Origin: DATDRM01 sp035291705
GTDB lineage: Bacteria; Chloroflexota; Anaerolineae; Anaerolineales; UBA4823
DNA: 6,539 bases
Direction of reading: 5' to 3'
Assembly: GCA_035291705.1 (NCBI GenBank)
Contig: DATDRM010000200.1
Span: forward strand, 1-6,539
Every line of letters begins with the position of its first letter. Position 1 is the stretch's first letter. The notes beneath the pieces are model-generated. The model was not told the DNA's origin. It saw only the letters and a list, made by a program, of their open reading frames with translations, and made no database searches. The translations under genes and the position numbers were made by a program. Shown here piece by piece: positions 1 to 5,737 of the stretch.

Positions 1-156
1 CCGCTGGGACCGTGGGGGGTGCGCGGCATGGCGGAAATGCCTTACCTGCCGCTCACCCCGGCGATCATTGCCGCTGTGCGCGAGGCAACCGGTGTGTGGT
101 TCTACGAATTTCCTTTGATCCCGGAAAGGGTTTTGCGTGGCTTGGGGAGTATTTAG
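1..156 (+). CDS. Molybdenum hydroxylase large subunit (xanthine dehydrogenase/aldehyde oxidase family), C-terminal fragment
   Basis: Frame 1 is open from the first base to a TAG at 154-156, giving the last 51 residues of a protein that begins outside the window. The pattern RGMAEMPYLPLTPAI, then an AVREATG-like helix, then PLIPERVL near the end, is the usual C-terminus of the molybdopterin-binding large subunit of the xanthine dehydrogenase/aldehyde oxidase family. The Glu at bases 34-36 sits where the family's GE-x-P motif carries the catalytic base that activates the Mo-bound hydroxyl for substrate hydroxylation. The reaction is inferred to be oxidative hydroxylation of a purine, heterocycle or aldehyde; the substrate cannot be told from this fragment. 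The maturation genes yqeB and yqeC-mocA downstream fit this assignment and suggest a selenium-dependent, MCD-containing member. Confidence 0.85.
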   Translation, partial: PLGPWGVRGMAEMPYLPLTPAIIAAVREATGVWFYEFPLIPERVLRGLGSI

Positions 157-195
157 CAAATTAGAGAAGCTAGATAACATCAAGTTAAGTAATCG

Positions 196-224
196 TTGAC
201 GCTGTTACCCAGGTCAAGTACAAT
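196..224 (+). promoter_or_regulatory. Sigma-70-type promoter for the nucleotidyltransferase gene
   Basis: TTGACG (196-201) and TACAAT (219-224) each match the -35 and -10 consensus at five of six positions and are separated by the optimal 17 bases. Transcription would start near base 231. That lies downstream of the TTG at 227, so the TTG could not be the start codon on this transcript; the GTG at 254 could. The promoter lies in the gap after the hydroxylase subunit gene, so the small gene can be expressed independently of it. Confidence 0.6.
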
Positions 225-253
225 CTTTGCCAGGAAATGAGGATCTACGTCCT

Positions 254-673
254 GTGAGTCAGCAACATTCAGCTCAGGAATTTGCGAGTAGGATTAAAGC
301 AAATAGCGACCCAAAATTAAATGCCGCGGCCGATTTTGCTGCGCGCCTTCTTGATAGCCCAATCGGTCCATCTATCGCCCGGATCATCCTTTTTGGAAGT
401 GTTGCCAGTAACCAGGCCGGTCCGCAAAGTGATGTGGATGTGATGGTGTTCAGCGCGGCCCCGCGCGAGAGCCGATCCGAACATGCAGCCCAGGCTGCCT
501 GGGAGGCAAGCGTTACCTGGGGTGAACAGGTGGCTCAGGTTACATTTTGTTTGGATGACTTACTTCAACCTCGTTCCTACCTGCTCTACGATACGATCAA
601 TAGAGGCAAGGAGATATTTTCTATGGATGAAGCAAAGATCCGTCGAATGGAGGCAGAAGGATTGTATCGTTGA
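254..673 (+). CDS. MNT-type minimal nucleotidyltransferase domain protein
   Basis: This 139-residue protein carries the polymerase-beta-like nucleotidyltransferase signature: ILFGSVAS around G48-S49, then S59-D60-V61-D62, the two metal-binding aspartates. In this superfamily small MNT proteins are often antitoxins that AMPylate or neutralise a HEPN-domain RNase. The third acidic residue is not obvious: the later strand reads QVTFCLDD, with no clear VD, so catalytic competence is uncertain. I chose GTG 254 because GAGGA at 239-243 lies 10 bases upstream and because the promoter at 196-224 places the transcript start near 231. The frame is open back to base 200, and a longer form from TTG 227 (148 residues) is the alternative. 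No intact HEPN gene follows, although such partners normally adjoin. Whether it is an orphan antitoxin, a relic, or has another role cannot be decided here. Confidence 0.72.
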   Translation: MSQQHSAQEFASRIKANSDPKLNAAADFAARLLDSPIGPSIARIILFGSVASNQAGPQSDVDVMVFSAAPRESRSEHAAQAAWEASVTWGEQVAQVTFCLDDLLQPRSYLLYDTINRGKEIFSMDEAKIRRMEAEGLYR

Positions 674-754
674 ACCAGTTATCAACCTTGCTCAAGAGAT
701 GATCGATTTTCTCGAGAAAAAACTCTATAGTAGCTAGTCACTTGCCCCAATGAT
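674..754 (+). other. Short gap with a possible HEPN-like remnant after the nucleotidyltransferase
   Basis: No complete gene is visible between the nucleotidyltransferase stop and yqeB. In the frame shifted by one base, the reading continues past the stop to a TAG at 735-737 and encodes NLAQEMIDFLEKKLYSS. This amphipathic helix-like segment loosely resembles the first helix of HEPN domains. It could be a decayed start of the expected partner gene, but the similarity is weak and may be chance. Confidence 0.25.
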
Positions 755-1606
755 ATGTCTCTAATTGTTCTCATTCGCGGAGGGGGGGATATCGCTACTG
801 GCGTGGCTCTGCGTCTGCACCGGGTTGGGTTGGGCGTCGTGATCACCGAGCTGCCACAACCGTTGGTCGTCCGGCGTATGGCTTCCTTCGCCGAAGCAGT
901 TTATCGAGACGAATATGTTGTTGAGGGGGTAACCGCCCGGCGCGTGGTCGAACTGGGAGAGGCATATCGCACCCTGGACGAGGGGGATATTCCGGTGATG
1001 GTCGATCCTGAATGTAGGACCCTGCAACAACTTCAATCCACACCTCACGCATCACAGTTCACGCATCACGTTTCACGATTCACGGTTCTCGTCGATGGTC
1101 GCATGACCAAGCAATCCCCTGAGCTTGGCAAGGAAGCGGCCTCGCTGGTTGTTGGTCTCGGGCCAGGTTTTGTGGCCGGGGAAAATTGTCACGCAGTGGT
1201 CGAGACCAACCGGGGACATTTCATGGGGCGTGTTATCTGGAGAGGCTCTGCTGAAGTGGACACTGGTATCCCAGAAGGAATCAATGAACACGCTGCAGAA
1301 CGAGCTCTGCGCGCGCCGGCCGAGGGAGTATTAGAGACTTTTGTTGAAATTGGTGATCATCTTGAACCTGGACAATCCGTTGCCGAAGTGGATGGCCAAA
1401 AAGTGTTAGCTCCATTCAGTGGGATGTTGCGTGGCCTGTTGCATCCTGGGCTAATAGTTCGCCGTGGACTGAAGATCGGTGATTTAGACCCGCGGGATGA
1501 CCCACGTTACTGCACCCTGGTCTCCGATAAATCCCTGGCAGTTGGTGGCGGGGTGTTGGAGGCAATTTTCTCTCAAAATGAACTGCGAACACATTTATGG
1601 GAATGA
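755..1606 (+). CDS. yqeB: Selenium-dependent molybdenum hydroxylase maturation protein, YqeB family
   Basis: This 283-residue protein matches the YqeB family, found with selenium-dependent molybdenum hydroxylases; its exact reaction is unknown. The N-terminus has a nucleotide-binding-like loop, IRGGGDIATG (residues 7-16). It is followed by VDPECR (about 88-93), the conserved VVGLGPGF around 134-139 with CHAVVET after it, and a DTGIPEGI segment. The C-terminal part, about residues 190-250, reads like a small beta-barrel (biotinyl/lipoyl-like) domain with EIGDHLEPGQ and LAPFSGMLRGLLHPG. Residues 97-110 are encoded by six tandem TCAC-N3 heptamers and look like an insertion before VLVDGRMTK; length and frame are otherwise normal. 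A run of seven G (782-788) lies in the glycine loop. ATG 755 gives the expected family N-terminus, but I see no good ribosome binding site before it. Its last ten bases overlap the next gene, indicating an operon. Confidence 0.88.
   Translation: MSLIVLIRGGGDIATGVALRLHRVGLGVVITELPQPLVVRRMASFAEAVYRDEYVVEGVTARRVVELGEAYRTLDEGDIPVMVDPECRTLQQLQSTPHASQFTHHVSRFTVLVDGRMTKQSPELGKEAASLVVGLGPGFVAGENCHAVVETNRGHFMGRVIWRGSAEVDTGIPEGINEHAAERALRAPAEGVLETFVEIGDHLEPGQSVAEVDGQKVLAPFSGMLRGLLHPGLIVRRGLKIGDLDPRDDPRYCTLVSDKSLAVGGGVLEAIFSQNELRTHLWE
1045..1086 (+). repeat. Six tandem TCAC-N3 heptamers inside yqeB
   Basis: The units are TCACGCA, TCACAGT, TCACGCA, TCACGTT, TCACGAT and TCACGGT, with no gaps. A degenerate unit (CCACACC) may precede them. 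Six units make 42 bases, a multiple of three, so the yqeB frame survives. Because three heptamers equal seven codons, the peptide itself repeats as PHASQFT then HHVSRFT. Heptamer arrays of this kind are more familiar to me from intergenic DNA in Chloroflexota genomes, but that is recollection rather than a search. Confidence 0.85.
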
Positions 1607-2955
1607 GATTACCGATTTTACCCCTGAGGCAAGCTTTGCGGCTTTTACCCGCGCCATGCCTAGCCCTGGTTGGCGCAGGTGGCAAGACGACCGCCTTATT
1701 CCAAATTGCCAGGCAGTTAAAACCGCCAGTATTTGTCACATCTTCCACTCACCTTTCGAAGGATCAACTCAACCTGGCAGATAAGCATATTATTTTACAT
1801 AATCCGGAGGACCTGGAGCTAATCGAGGCTTATCTGGATTCAGAAGATGTGGTCTTGGTGACCGGGTCGCTAAACGAAGCTGAACGGACATCCGGAGTGG
1901 ATGCGATTAGTCTGGAACACATTTATTCGATCACTAAAGCGCGTTCAATTCCGATGCTGATCGAGGCGGACGGGTCGCGCCAGCAGCCGTTAAAAGCCCC
2001 TGCCGATCATGAACCCGCCATCCCGCCTTTCGTGGACAGCGTGATCCTAGTAGCTGGTCTATCCGGACTGGGTAAACCACTTACTTCAGAATGGGTCCAC
2101 CGGCCTGAACTCTTTGCCTCCCTATCCGGGCTGGCTTCTGGGGATATCATTTCCGTGGATGCCCTGGCAAAAGTGTTGACCAGCCCGCTCGGTGGGTTAA
2201 AAGGTATCCCGCAAGGGACACGGCGGATAGTATTGTTAAATCAAGCGGATACACTGGGACGGCAAGCCCTGGCCCTAGTGCTTGCCACGCGGCTGGTACC
2301 GGCATATCATGCGGTTGTGGTCGCCTCTCTCCAACCGCCGACGACTGGGCTTCCCAGGATACTGGCTGTCCACGAGCCTGTGGCAGGGATTATCCTGGCA
2401 GCTGGAGGTTCGAGCCGGATGGGCCAACCGAAACAATTGTTACCCTGGAAGGGAGAACCTTTGGTGCGCAGCGTGGCCTGCACCGCCCTGTCGGCTGGCC
2501 TTTCGCCCGTTGTCCTGGTAACAGGCGATCATGGTTCACAAGTCCAGGCAGCTGTACAGGATTTACCGTTGAAATTGGTTCAGAATCCAGATTGGGAGTC
2601 CGGACAAAGCAGCTCCATTCAAGCCGGCTTGAGCGCTCTCTCACCGGAGACCGGCGCAGCTATTTTCCTGTTAGCCGATCAGCCGCGAGTGTCTGTCACA
2701 CTCCTGCGGTCGCTGATTGAACGCCATGCGGAAACCCTGGCGCCGGTCGTGGCGCCTAGAGTGGCAGACCAGCGCGCGAACCCGGTTTTATTCGACCGCC
2801 TAACGTTCCATGATTTAATGTCTATCCATGGCGATATCGGCGGGCGAGCCATCTTTTCACTGTACCCTGTAAACTGGCTCGAGTGGCAGGATGAAAGGTT
2901 GTTGTTGGATGTAGACACGGCAGAGGATTATCGGAGATTAGTTGATGAGGAGTGA
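1597..2955 (+). CDS. yqeC-mocA: Fused YqeC-MocA: selenium-dependent hydroxylase accessory protein and molybdenum cofactor cytidylyltransferase
   Basis: This 452-residue protein joins two enzymes. Residues 1 to about 255 are YqeC-like: a P-loop GAGGKTT (26-32), VTSSTHLS, E123-A-D-G-S-R followed by PLKAPADHEPAIP, then VAGLSGLGKPL and RRIVLLNQAD. YqeC proteins accompany selenium-dependent molybdenum hydroxylases and probably use a nucleotide; their reaction is unproven. Residues from about 262 form a MobA/MocA-type nucleotidyltransferase: IILAAGGSSRMGQPKQLLPW (265-284), VTGDHG, an SGQSSSIQAGL segment and LLADQP with D361. MocA transfers CMP from CTP to molybdopterin, giving the MCD cofactor used by many hydroxylases. 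The junction is a short linker, PTTGLPRILAVHEP. Two starts are possible: ATG 1597, used here, or ATG 1603, whose ATGA overlap with the yqeB stop (1603-1606) is typical of translational coupling. Neither has a strong ribosome binding site. Confidence 0.88.
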   Translation: MGMRLPILPLRQALRLLPAPCLALVGAGGKTTALFQIARQLKPPVFVTSSTHLSKDQLNLADKHIILHNPEDLELIEAYLDSEDVVLVTGSLNEAERTSGVDAISLEHIYSITKARSIPMLIEADGSRQQPLKAPADHEPAIPPFVDSVILVAGLSGLGKPLTSEWVHRPELFASLSGLASGDIISVDALAKVLTSPLGGLKGIPQGTRRIVLLNQADTLGRQALALVLATRLVPAYHAVVVASLQPPTTGLPRILAVHEPVAGIILAAGGSSRMGQPKQLLPWKGEPLVRSVACTALSAGLSPVVLVTGDHGSQVQAAVQDLPLKLVQNPDWESGQSSSIQAGLSALSPETGAAIFLLADQPRVSVTLLRSLIERHAETLAPVVAPRVADQRANPVLFDRLTFHDLMSIHGDIGGRAIFSLYPVNWLEWQDERLLLDVDTAEDYRRLVDEE

Positions 2956-2988
2956 CCGACCATTAATCTCAACCGAGGTGTTGTTATA

Positions 2989-3390
2989 ATGATTCCAAAC
3001 CTTAAAACCATCCTTGTTGTCGAAGATGAACCGGACACTGCTGAAATGTTCGCAGAGATGATCCGGTTGAAAGGCTATCAAGTGCTTAAGTGTTTTGGTG
3101 GCGCACAAGCGATTGCTCATTTGACCACCGCGAAGCCCACCGCCGTGGTTCTGGATGTCATGATGCCTGATATTTCAGGATTGGAAGTCTTGAATTTTAT
3201 CCGCAGCAATCCCCTCCTGGCCGACATGCCGGTTATCGTGATATCCGCAAGAGGCTTGAATTCTGATATTAAAGCTGGCCTGGAGGCTGGAGCTACCGTT
3301 TACCTGACCAAGCCAGTATCTTATATGGATTTAATAGCTGCGGTGGAAAACGCTACTCCCCCCGCTGAGCAGAAAACTGAGGGTACTTAA
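2989..3390 (+). CDS. Stand-alone response regulator receiver domain (CheY-like)
   Basis: This 133-residue protein is a single receiver domain with no DNA-binding or enzymatic output domain. It keeps all key residues: the acidic pair E12-D13 in VVEDE, the phosphoacceptor D56 in VVLDVMMPD, S86 in VISAR, and K108 in YLTKP. It should be phosphorylated on D56 by a histidine kinase that is not in the window, and it would act by protein-protein contact or as a phosphorelay shuttle. The start ATG 2989 has GAGG at 2975-2978, ten bases upstream. The gene begins 33 bases after yqeC-mocA and shares one base with thpR, so it is probably cotranscribed with thpR and rsfS and perhaps with the upstream genes. 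The last ten residues form a polar, proline-containing tail. What it controls cannot be inferred from the sequence. Confidence 0.93.
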   Translation: MIPNLKTILVVEDEPDTAEMFAEMIRLKGYQVLKCFGGAQAIAHLTTAKPTAVVLDVMMPDISGLEVLNFIRSNPLLADMPVIVISARGLNSDIKAGLEAGATVYLTKPVSYMDLIAAVENATPPAEQKTEGT

Positions 3391-3983
3391 TGTCTAGTTC
3401 GGTGATCCGAGCCTTCATCGGGATTGATCTATCGCCTGAAATCCAACACTGCCTGGAGCAAGTCTCGACTCAGCTCAAGGAACGTCTGGAGGGTGTTCCA
3501 GTTCGCTGGATCCCGGCAGAGAACATCCACTTAACGCTCAAGTTCTTGGGGGACGTGTCGCTGGCCAACCTTGAGATGCTTAAAAAAATCCTGAGGGCTG
3601 TGGTACCTGCTCACCCAAGCTTCGAAATCAGCGTCGGTGGATTGGGTGCCTTCCCAAAGGTTCATCATCCACGTGTGATTTGGATTGGCCTGGAAGTGCC
3701 TCCTGATTTGGTTGCCATCCAGCATAGCATTGAGGCAGAGACAGCCCGCCTGGGTTATGACCGTGAAGAGCGACCGTTTTCCCCACACTTAACGCTGGGG
3801 CGTGTTTCACGTAATGCCAGCCCGGCTGATATCCATAAGCTGGGTGAAGTATTGGATACTTTTAAAGTTGGTTTCCTAGGGGCTACTCGGGTAAGATCGA
3901 TCCACCTGTATCGAAGCGATCTCAAGCCGGGAGGCGCAGTTTATACCCGCTTATTTTCGGCTCCCCTGGAAGGAGTCTCTTAG
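3390..3983 (+). CDS. thpR: RNA 2',3'-cyclic phosphodiesterase (ThpR/LigT family)
   Basis: This 197-residue protein belongs to the 2H phosphoesterase superfamily. Both catalytic HxT motifs are intact: H47-L-T49 in NIHLTLKFLGD and H133-L-T135 in FSPHLTLGRV. The N-terminal RAFIGIDLS and the C-terminal strand RVRSIHLYRSDL are also typical, and the length is normal for the family. These enzymes hydrolyse 2',3'-cyclic phosphate ends of RNA to 2'-phosphates in the cytoplasm. The start ATG 3390 overlaps the upstream stop as TAATG, which implies translational coupling to the response regulator. A GAGGG a few bases upstream can serve as the ribosome binding site. The linkage to rsfS, another RNA/ribosome-related gene, may reflect shared transcription only. 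Confidence 0.93.
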   Translation: MSSSVIRAFIGIDLSPEIQHCLEQVSTQLKERLEGVPVRWIPAENIHLTLKFLGDVSLANLEMLKKILRAVVPAHPSFEISVGGLGAFPKVHHPRVIWIGLEVPPDLVAIQHSIEAETARLGYDREERPFSPHLTLGRVSRNASPADIHKLGEVLDTFKVGFLGATRVRSIHLYRSDLKPGGAVYTRLFSAPLEGVS

Positions 3984-3990
3984 TTCAGTT

Positions 3991-3999
3991 GAGGTGATC
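3991..3999 (+). promoter_or_regulatory. Strong ribosome binding site that fixes a CTG start for rsfS
   Basis: GAGGTGATC is complementary over nine bases to the 3' end of 16S rRNA (anti-Shine-Dalgarno CACCTCCT region). GAGG ends six bases before the CTG at 4001. The only in-frame stop upstream (TGA 3995-3997) lies inside this site, so no earlier start is possible. Confidence 0.75.
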
Positions 4000-4000
4000 T

Positions 4001-4345
4001 CTGGATACGTTCGAACTTGCACACACCATCGTGAACGCCCTTGAAGACAAAAAGGGGGAAGATATACTCCTGATTGACATTCGTGAAATCGCTATATTCG
4101 CCGATTATTTTGTGATCTGTTCAGGAAGTAGCGATCGAATGTTGGAGGCGCTGGCTGATTCAGCCATGGAGGAAGTTAAAAAGAAGCATGCTTTACCAGC
4201 CCGCGTCGAGGGATTACCAGATAATGGCTGGATGCTCGTAGATTTCGGAGATGTGATCCTGCATATCTTCTCTACCGACCGGCGTGACTATTACCGGTTG
4301 GAGGAGTTGTGGAATAAAGGCAAAATATTACTTCACCTGCAATAA
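4001..4345 (+). CDS. rsfS: Ribosomal silencing factor RsfS
   Basis: RsfS (RsfA, Iojap, DUF143 family) binds ribosomal protein uL14 and blocks subunit joining, lowering translation under starvation. Family hallmarks are visible: NALEDKKGEDILLIDIRE, FADYFVICSGSSDRM, ARVEGLPDNGWMLVDFGDVILHIF and RDYYRLEELW near the end. The first likely start is CTG 4001, giving 114 residues whose first ten read (M)DTFELAHTI. This restores the helix that normally precedes the NALEDKK segment in the family. The next usual start, GTG 4031, would remove that helix and has no ribosome binding site, while CTG 4001 sits at ideal distance from GAGGTGATC. No ATG, GTG or TTG lies between. The gene follows thpR by 17 bases, so it is very likely in the same operon. 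I see no convincing terminator after it. Confidence 0.93.
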   Translation: MDTFELAHTIVNALEDKKGEDILLIDIREIAIFADYFVICSGSSDRMLEALADSAMEEVKKKHALPARVEGLPDNGWMLVDFGDVILHIFSTDRRDYYRLEELWNKGKILLHLQ

Positions 4346-4648
4346 TTCTCATCGATTGTGGAGGGATCTTAAACGATTTGTGAACGAAATATTCAGATCA
4401 ATCCTTTAGAATTTCACATCGTCCGGGGTGGGTTATGAGCTAATGCGAGCTTGTCAGGGGGTGTTTCATGGAGCAATCAAAACTGCAAGCTATATTGACA
4501 TTCGATAAAAAAAATCTATACTTGTTATGAAGGCATCGGATTGCACCAGCGTGGGGAGTGATTCTGATCATAATCAACCAATTCATTGATAGGGATGAAA
4601 ATGCACAAATCTAACCGTGGATCTCGATTTGAATTCAGGAAATCCTTG
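4346..4648 (+). other. Intergenic region carrying the lipoprotein promoter and leader
   Basis: About 300 bases separate rsfS from the lipoprotein start. The first part (4346-4494) shows no hairpin followed by a U-run, no RNA gene and no convincing ORF; a small direct repeat GAGCT-AATGC-GAGCT lies around 4437-4452. The second part holds the promoter at 4495-4522 and then a leader of roughly 120 bases with in-frame alternative starts for the lipoprotein (TTG 4586, ATG 4595, ATG 4601). No known riboswitch class was recognised. Confidence 0.6.
4495..4522 (+). promoter_or_regulatory. Strong sigma-70-type promoter for the lipoprotein gene
   Basis: A perfect -35 box TTGACA (4495-4500) is followed after 16 bases by TATACT (4517-4522), which matches the -10 consensus at five of six positions. 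Transcription should start near base 4529, giving a leader of about 120 bases before ATG 4649. The spacer contains a run of eight A (4507-4514), which would favour bending and could be prone to length change. Confidence 0.7.
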
Positions 4649-5728
4649 ATGAAGAAAAGTGCCCATCAAACCATCGGTTTTCTTTTGATCCTTTTGCTTG
4701 GAGCAGCCTGCAATCTGCCTTCGGCAACTCAACCCGAATTCTCGGGCACGAAGGTAGTCCTAGATGCACAAGGCACGGATATTGCTCAACAGATGACCCA
4801 GGTCGCCCTTTCGACTCAGGTCGCATATAATGTCCAGGGAACGATCGTAGCTCAGCAAGTAGCTCAATTAACTGAGCTTGCGAATGCCCCTACACCAAAC
4901 GCGACCTCGACAGAACCACCAACCGTTACTCCTCCTGCGTCTTCGACTCCACCACCTCCCCCGACTGATACTCCACCGCCTCCCCCGACTGATGCTCCTT
5001 CTCCCACTGAAATCCCAGCAACCCCTACCCCTGACCTGGAAGCTTTGATGGATTCGGCGAAGATATTATTGTTTGAAGATGTGGCTGGGGTCTTTCTTGA
5101 GAGGTATATCGAAGAAGCATTGGATGGAATGGGGTTGACTTATGTGGATGTAAAGGACGCCGTGGGTGACTTCAAGGCACAGCTTCTATCGGGGACAGAT
5201 TGGGACCTGATTATCTCTGGCGTTGAGGCCCGCAGCGGAGTTAAGGGAGAGTTTTTCGATTATCTAAATGACCAACTCAATAAGGACACTGCGGTGATCC
5301 TCGAAATCTGGAATTTAGATGAGATTGCATCGGGCAGGATCAGCAATATCTTCGCTCGATGTGGGATCAAGTTTCAAAGTGACTGGTGGGATCCTCCACG
5401 CGACTCCAGATCGGTTTGGTGGTTGGTTCCTGAGCACCCCGTGTTCCATGAGCCAAACGAGGGTGTATCCCTGGCACACTATAGTATCCAATGGAATGGT
5501 GATGCCGGAGATTTTATAAAAAAGATCCCGGGAAGCGATGCGACGCTCTTAGCTGGTAATCTGGCGTGGGAAAAGGACAGTCATGGCACTTTGGCGACTT
5601 GTCTCGACGGGTTATTTATCATCCAAACCCATTCATCCCACGATTACCATAAAGAAGATATGATGCGTCTCTGGCAAAATTATATTTATTACACTCTGAA
5701 GAATCATTTTCTGGCGACGCAGGAGTAG
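4649..5728 (+). CDS. Secreted lipoprotein with Thr/Pro-rich linker and C-terminal alpha/beta domain
   Basis: From ATG 4649 this is a 359-residue protein with a lipoprotein signal peptide: positive MKK start, hydrophobic IGFLLILLLGAA and lipidation at C21. AGGA (4637-4640) lies eight bases before the ATG. The in-frame starts at 4595 or 4601 would give an unusually long n-region, so I prefer 4649. After the Cys comes a Gln/Ala/Thr-rich stretch with an internal near-repeat (AQGTDIAQQMTQ, VQGTIVAQQVAQ), probably helical. A linker rich in Thr and Pro follows, then from about residue 131 a domain of roughly 230 residues that begins KILLFEDVAG and alternates strands and helices. It contains PEHPVFHEPN and ends in LWQNYIYYTLKNHFL. 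The fold suggests a flavodoxin- or ThuA-like alpha/beta domain, but I do not recognise a catalytic site. Function is unknown. The gene has its own promoter. Confidence 0.82.
   Translation: MKKSAHQTIGFLLILLLGAACNLPSATQPEFSGTKVVLDAQGTDIAQQMTQVALSTQVAYNVQGTIVAQQVAQLTELANAPTPNATSTEPPTVTPPASSTPPPPPTDTPPPPPTDAPSPTEIPATPTPDLEALMDSAKILLFEDVAGVFLERYIEEALDGMGLTYVDVKDAVGDFKAQLLSGTDWDLIISGVEARSGVKGEFFDYLNDQLNKDTAVILEIWNLDEIASGRISNIFARCGIKFQSDWWDPPRDSRSVWWLVPEHPVFHEPNEGVSLAHYSIQWNGDAGDFIKKIPGSDATLLAGNLAWEKDSHGTLATCLDGLFIIQTHSSHDYHKEDMMRLWQNYIYYTLKNHFLATQE
4946..4993 (+). repeat. Two-copy 24-base tandem repeat in the proline-rich linker
   Basis: Two adjacent 24-base units (4946-4969 and 4970-4993) differ at one position (CCA versus CCG) and each encode TPPPPPTD. 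They lie in the linker of the lipoprotein and keep the frame. Near-identity at the DNA level points to recent duplication, so linker length may vary between strains. Confidence 0.8.
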
Positions 5729-5737
5729 AAAAACCAG

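Noticed and set aside
227..253. TTG 227 as the start of the nucleotidyltransferase
   Set aside because: It lies between the -10 box and the predicted transcript start, and has no well-spaced ribosome binding site; GTG 254 fits better.
703..731. Possible promoter before yqeB (TCGATT-17-TATAGT)
   Set aside because: The -10 is reasonable, but the -35 matches at only three of six positions; too weak to annotate, although yqeB could use a promoter here.
782..788. G7 run at the start of yqeB as a phase-variable tract
   Set aside because: It encodes the conserved glycine loop (GGGD) and is only seven bases long; the family motif explains it.
2985..2990. Perfect TATAAT overlapping the start codon of the response regulator
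   Set aside because: No matching -35 box lies 15-18 bases upstream, and transcription from it would begin inside the coding sequence after the ATG, with no usable early in-frame start.
4346..4440. Rho-independent terminator after rsfS
   Set aside because: Only a GATCT/AGATC pair about 25 bases apart was found, with no GC-rich stem or U-run.
4468..4530. Twenty-codon ORF (MEQSKLQAILTF...) with AGGGGG upstream
   Set aside because: It runs through the lipoprotein promoter, is very short and has no recognisable relatives; chance is the simpler explanation.
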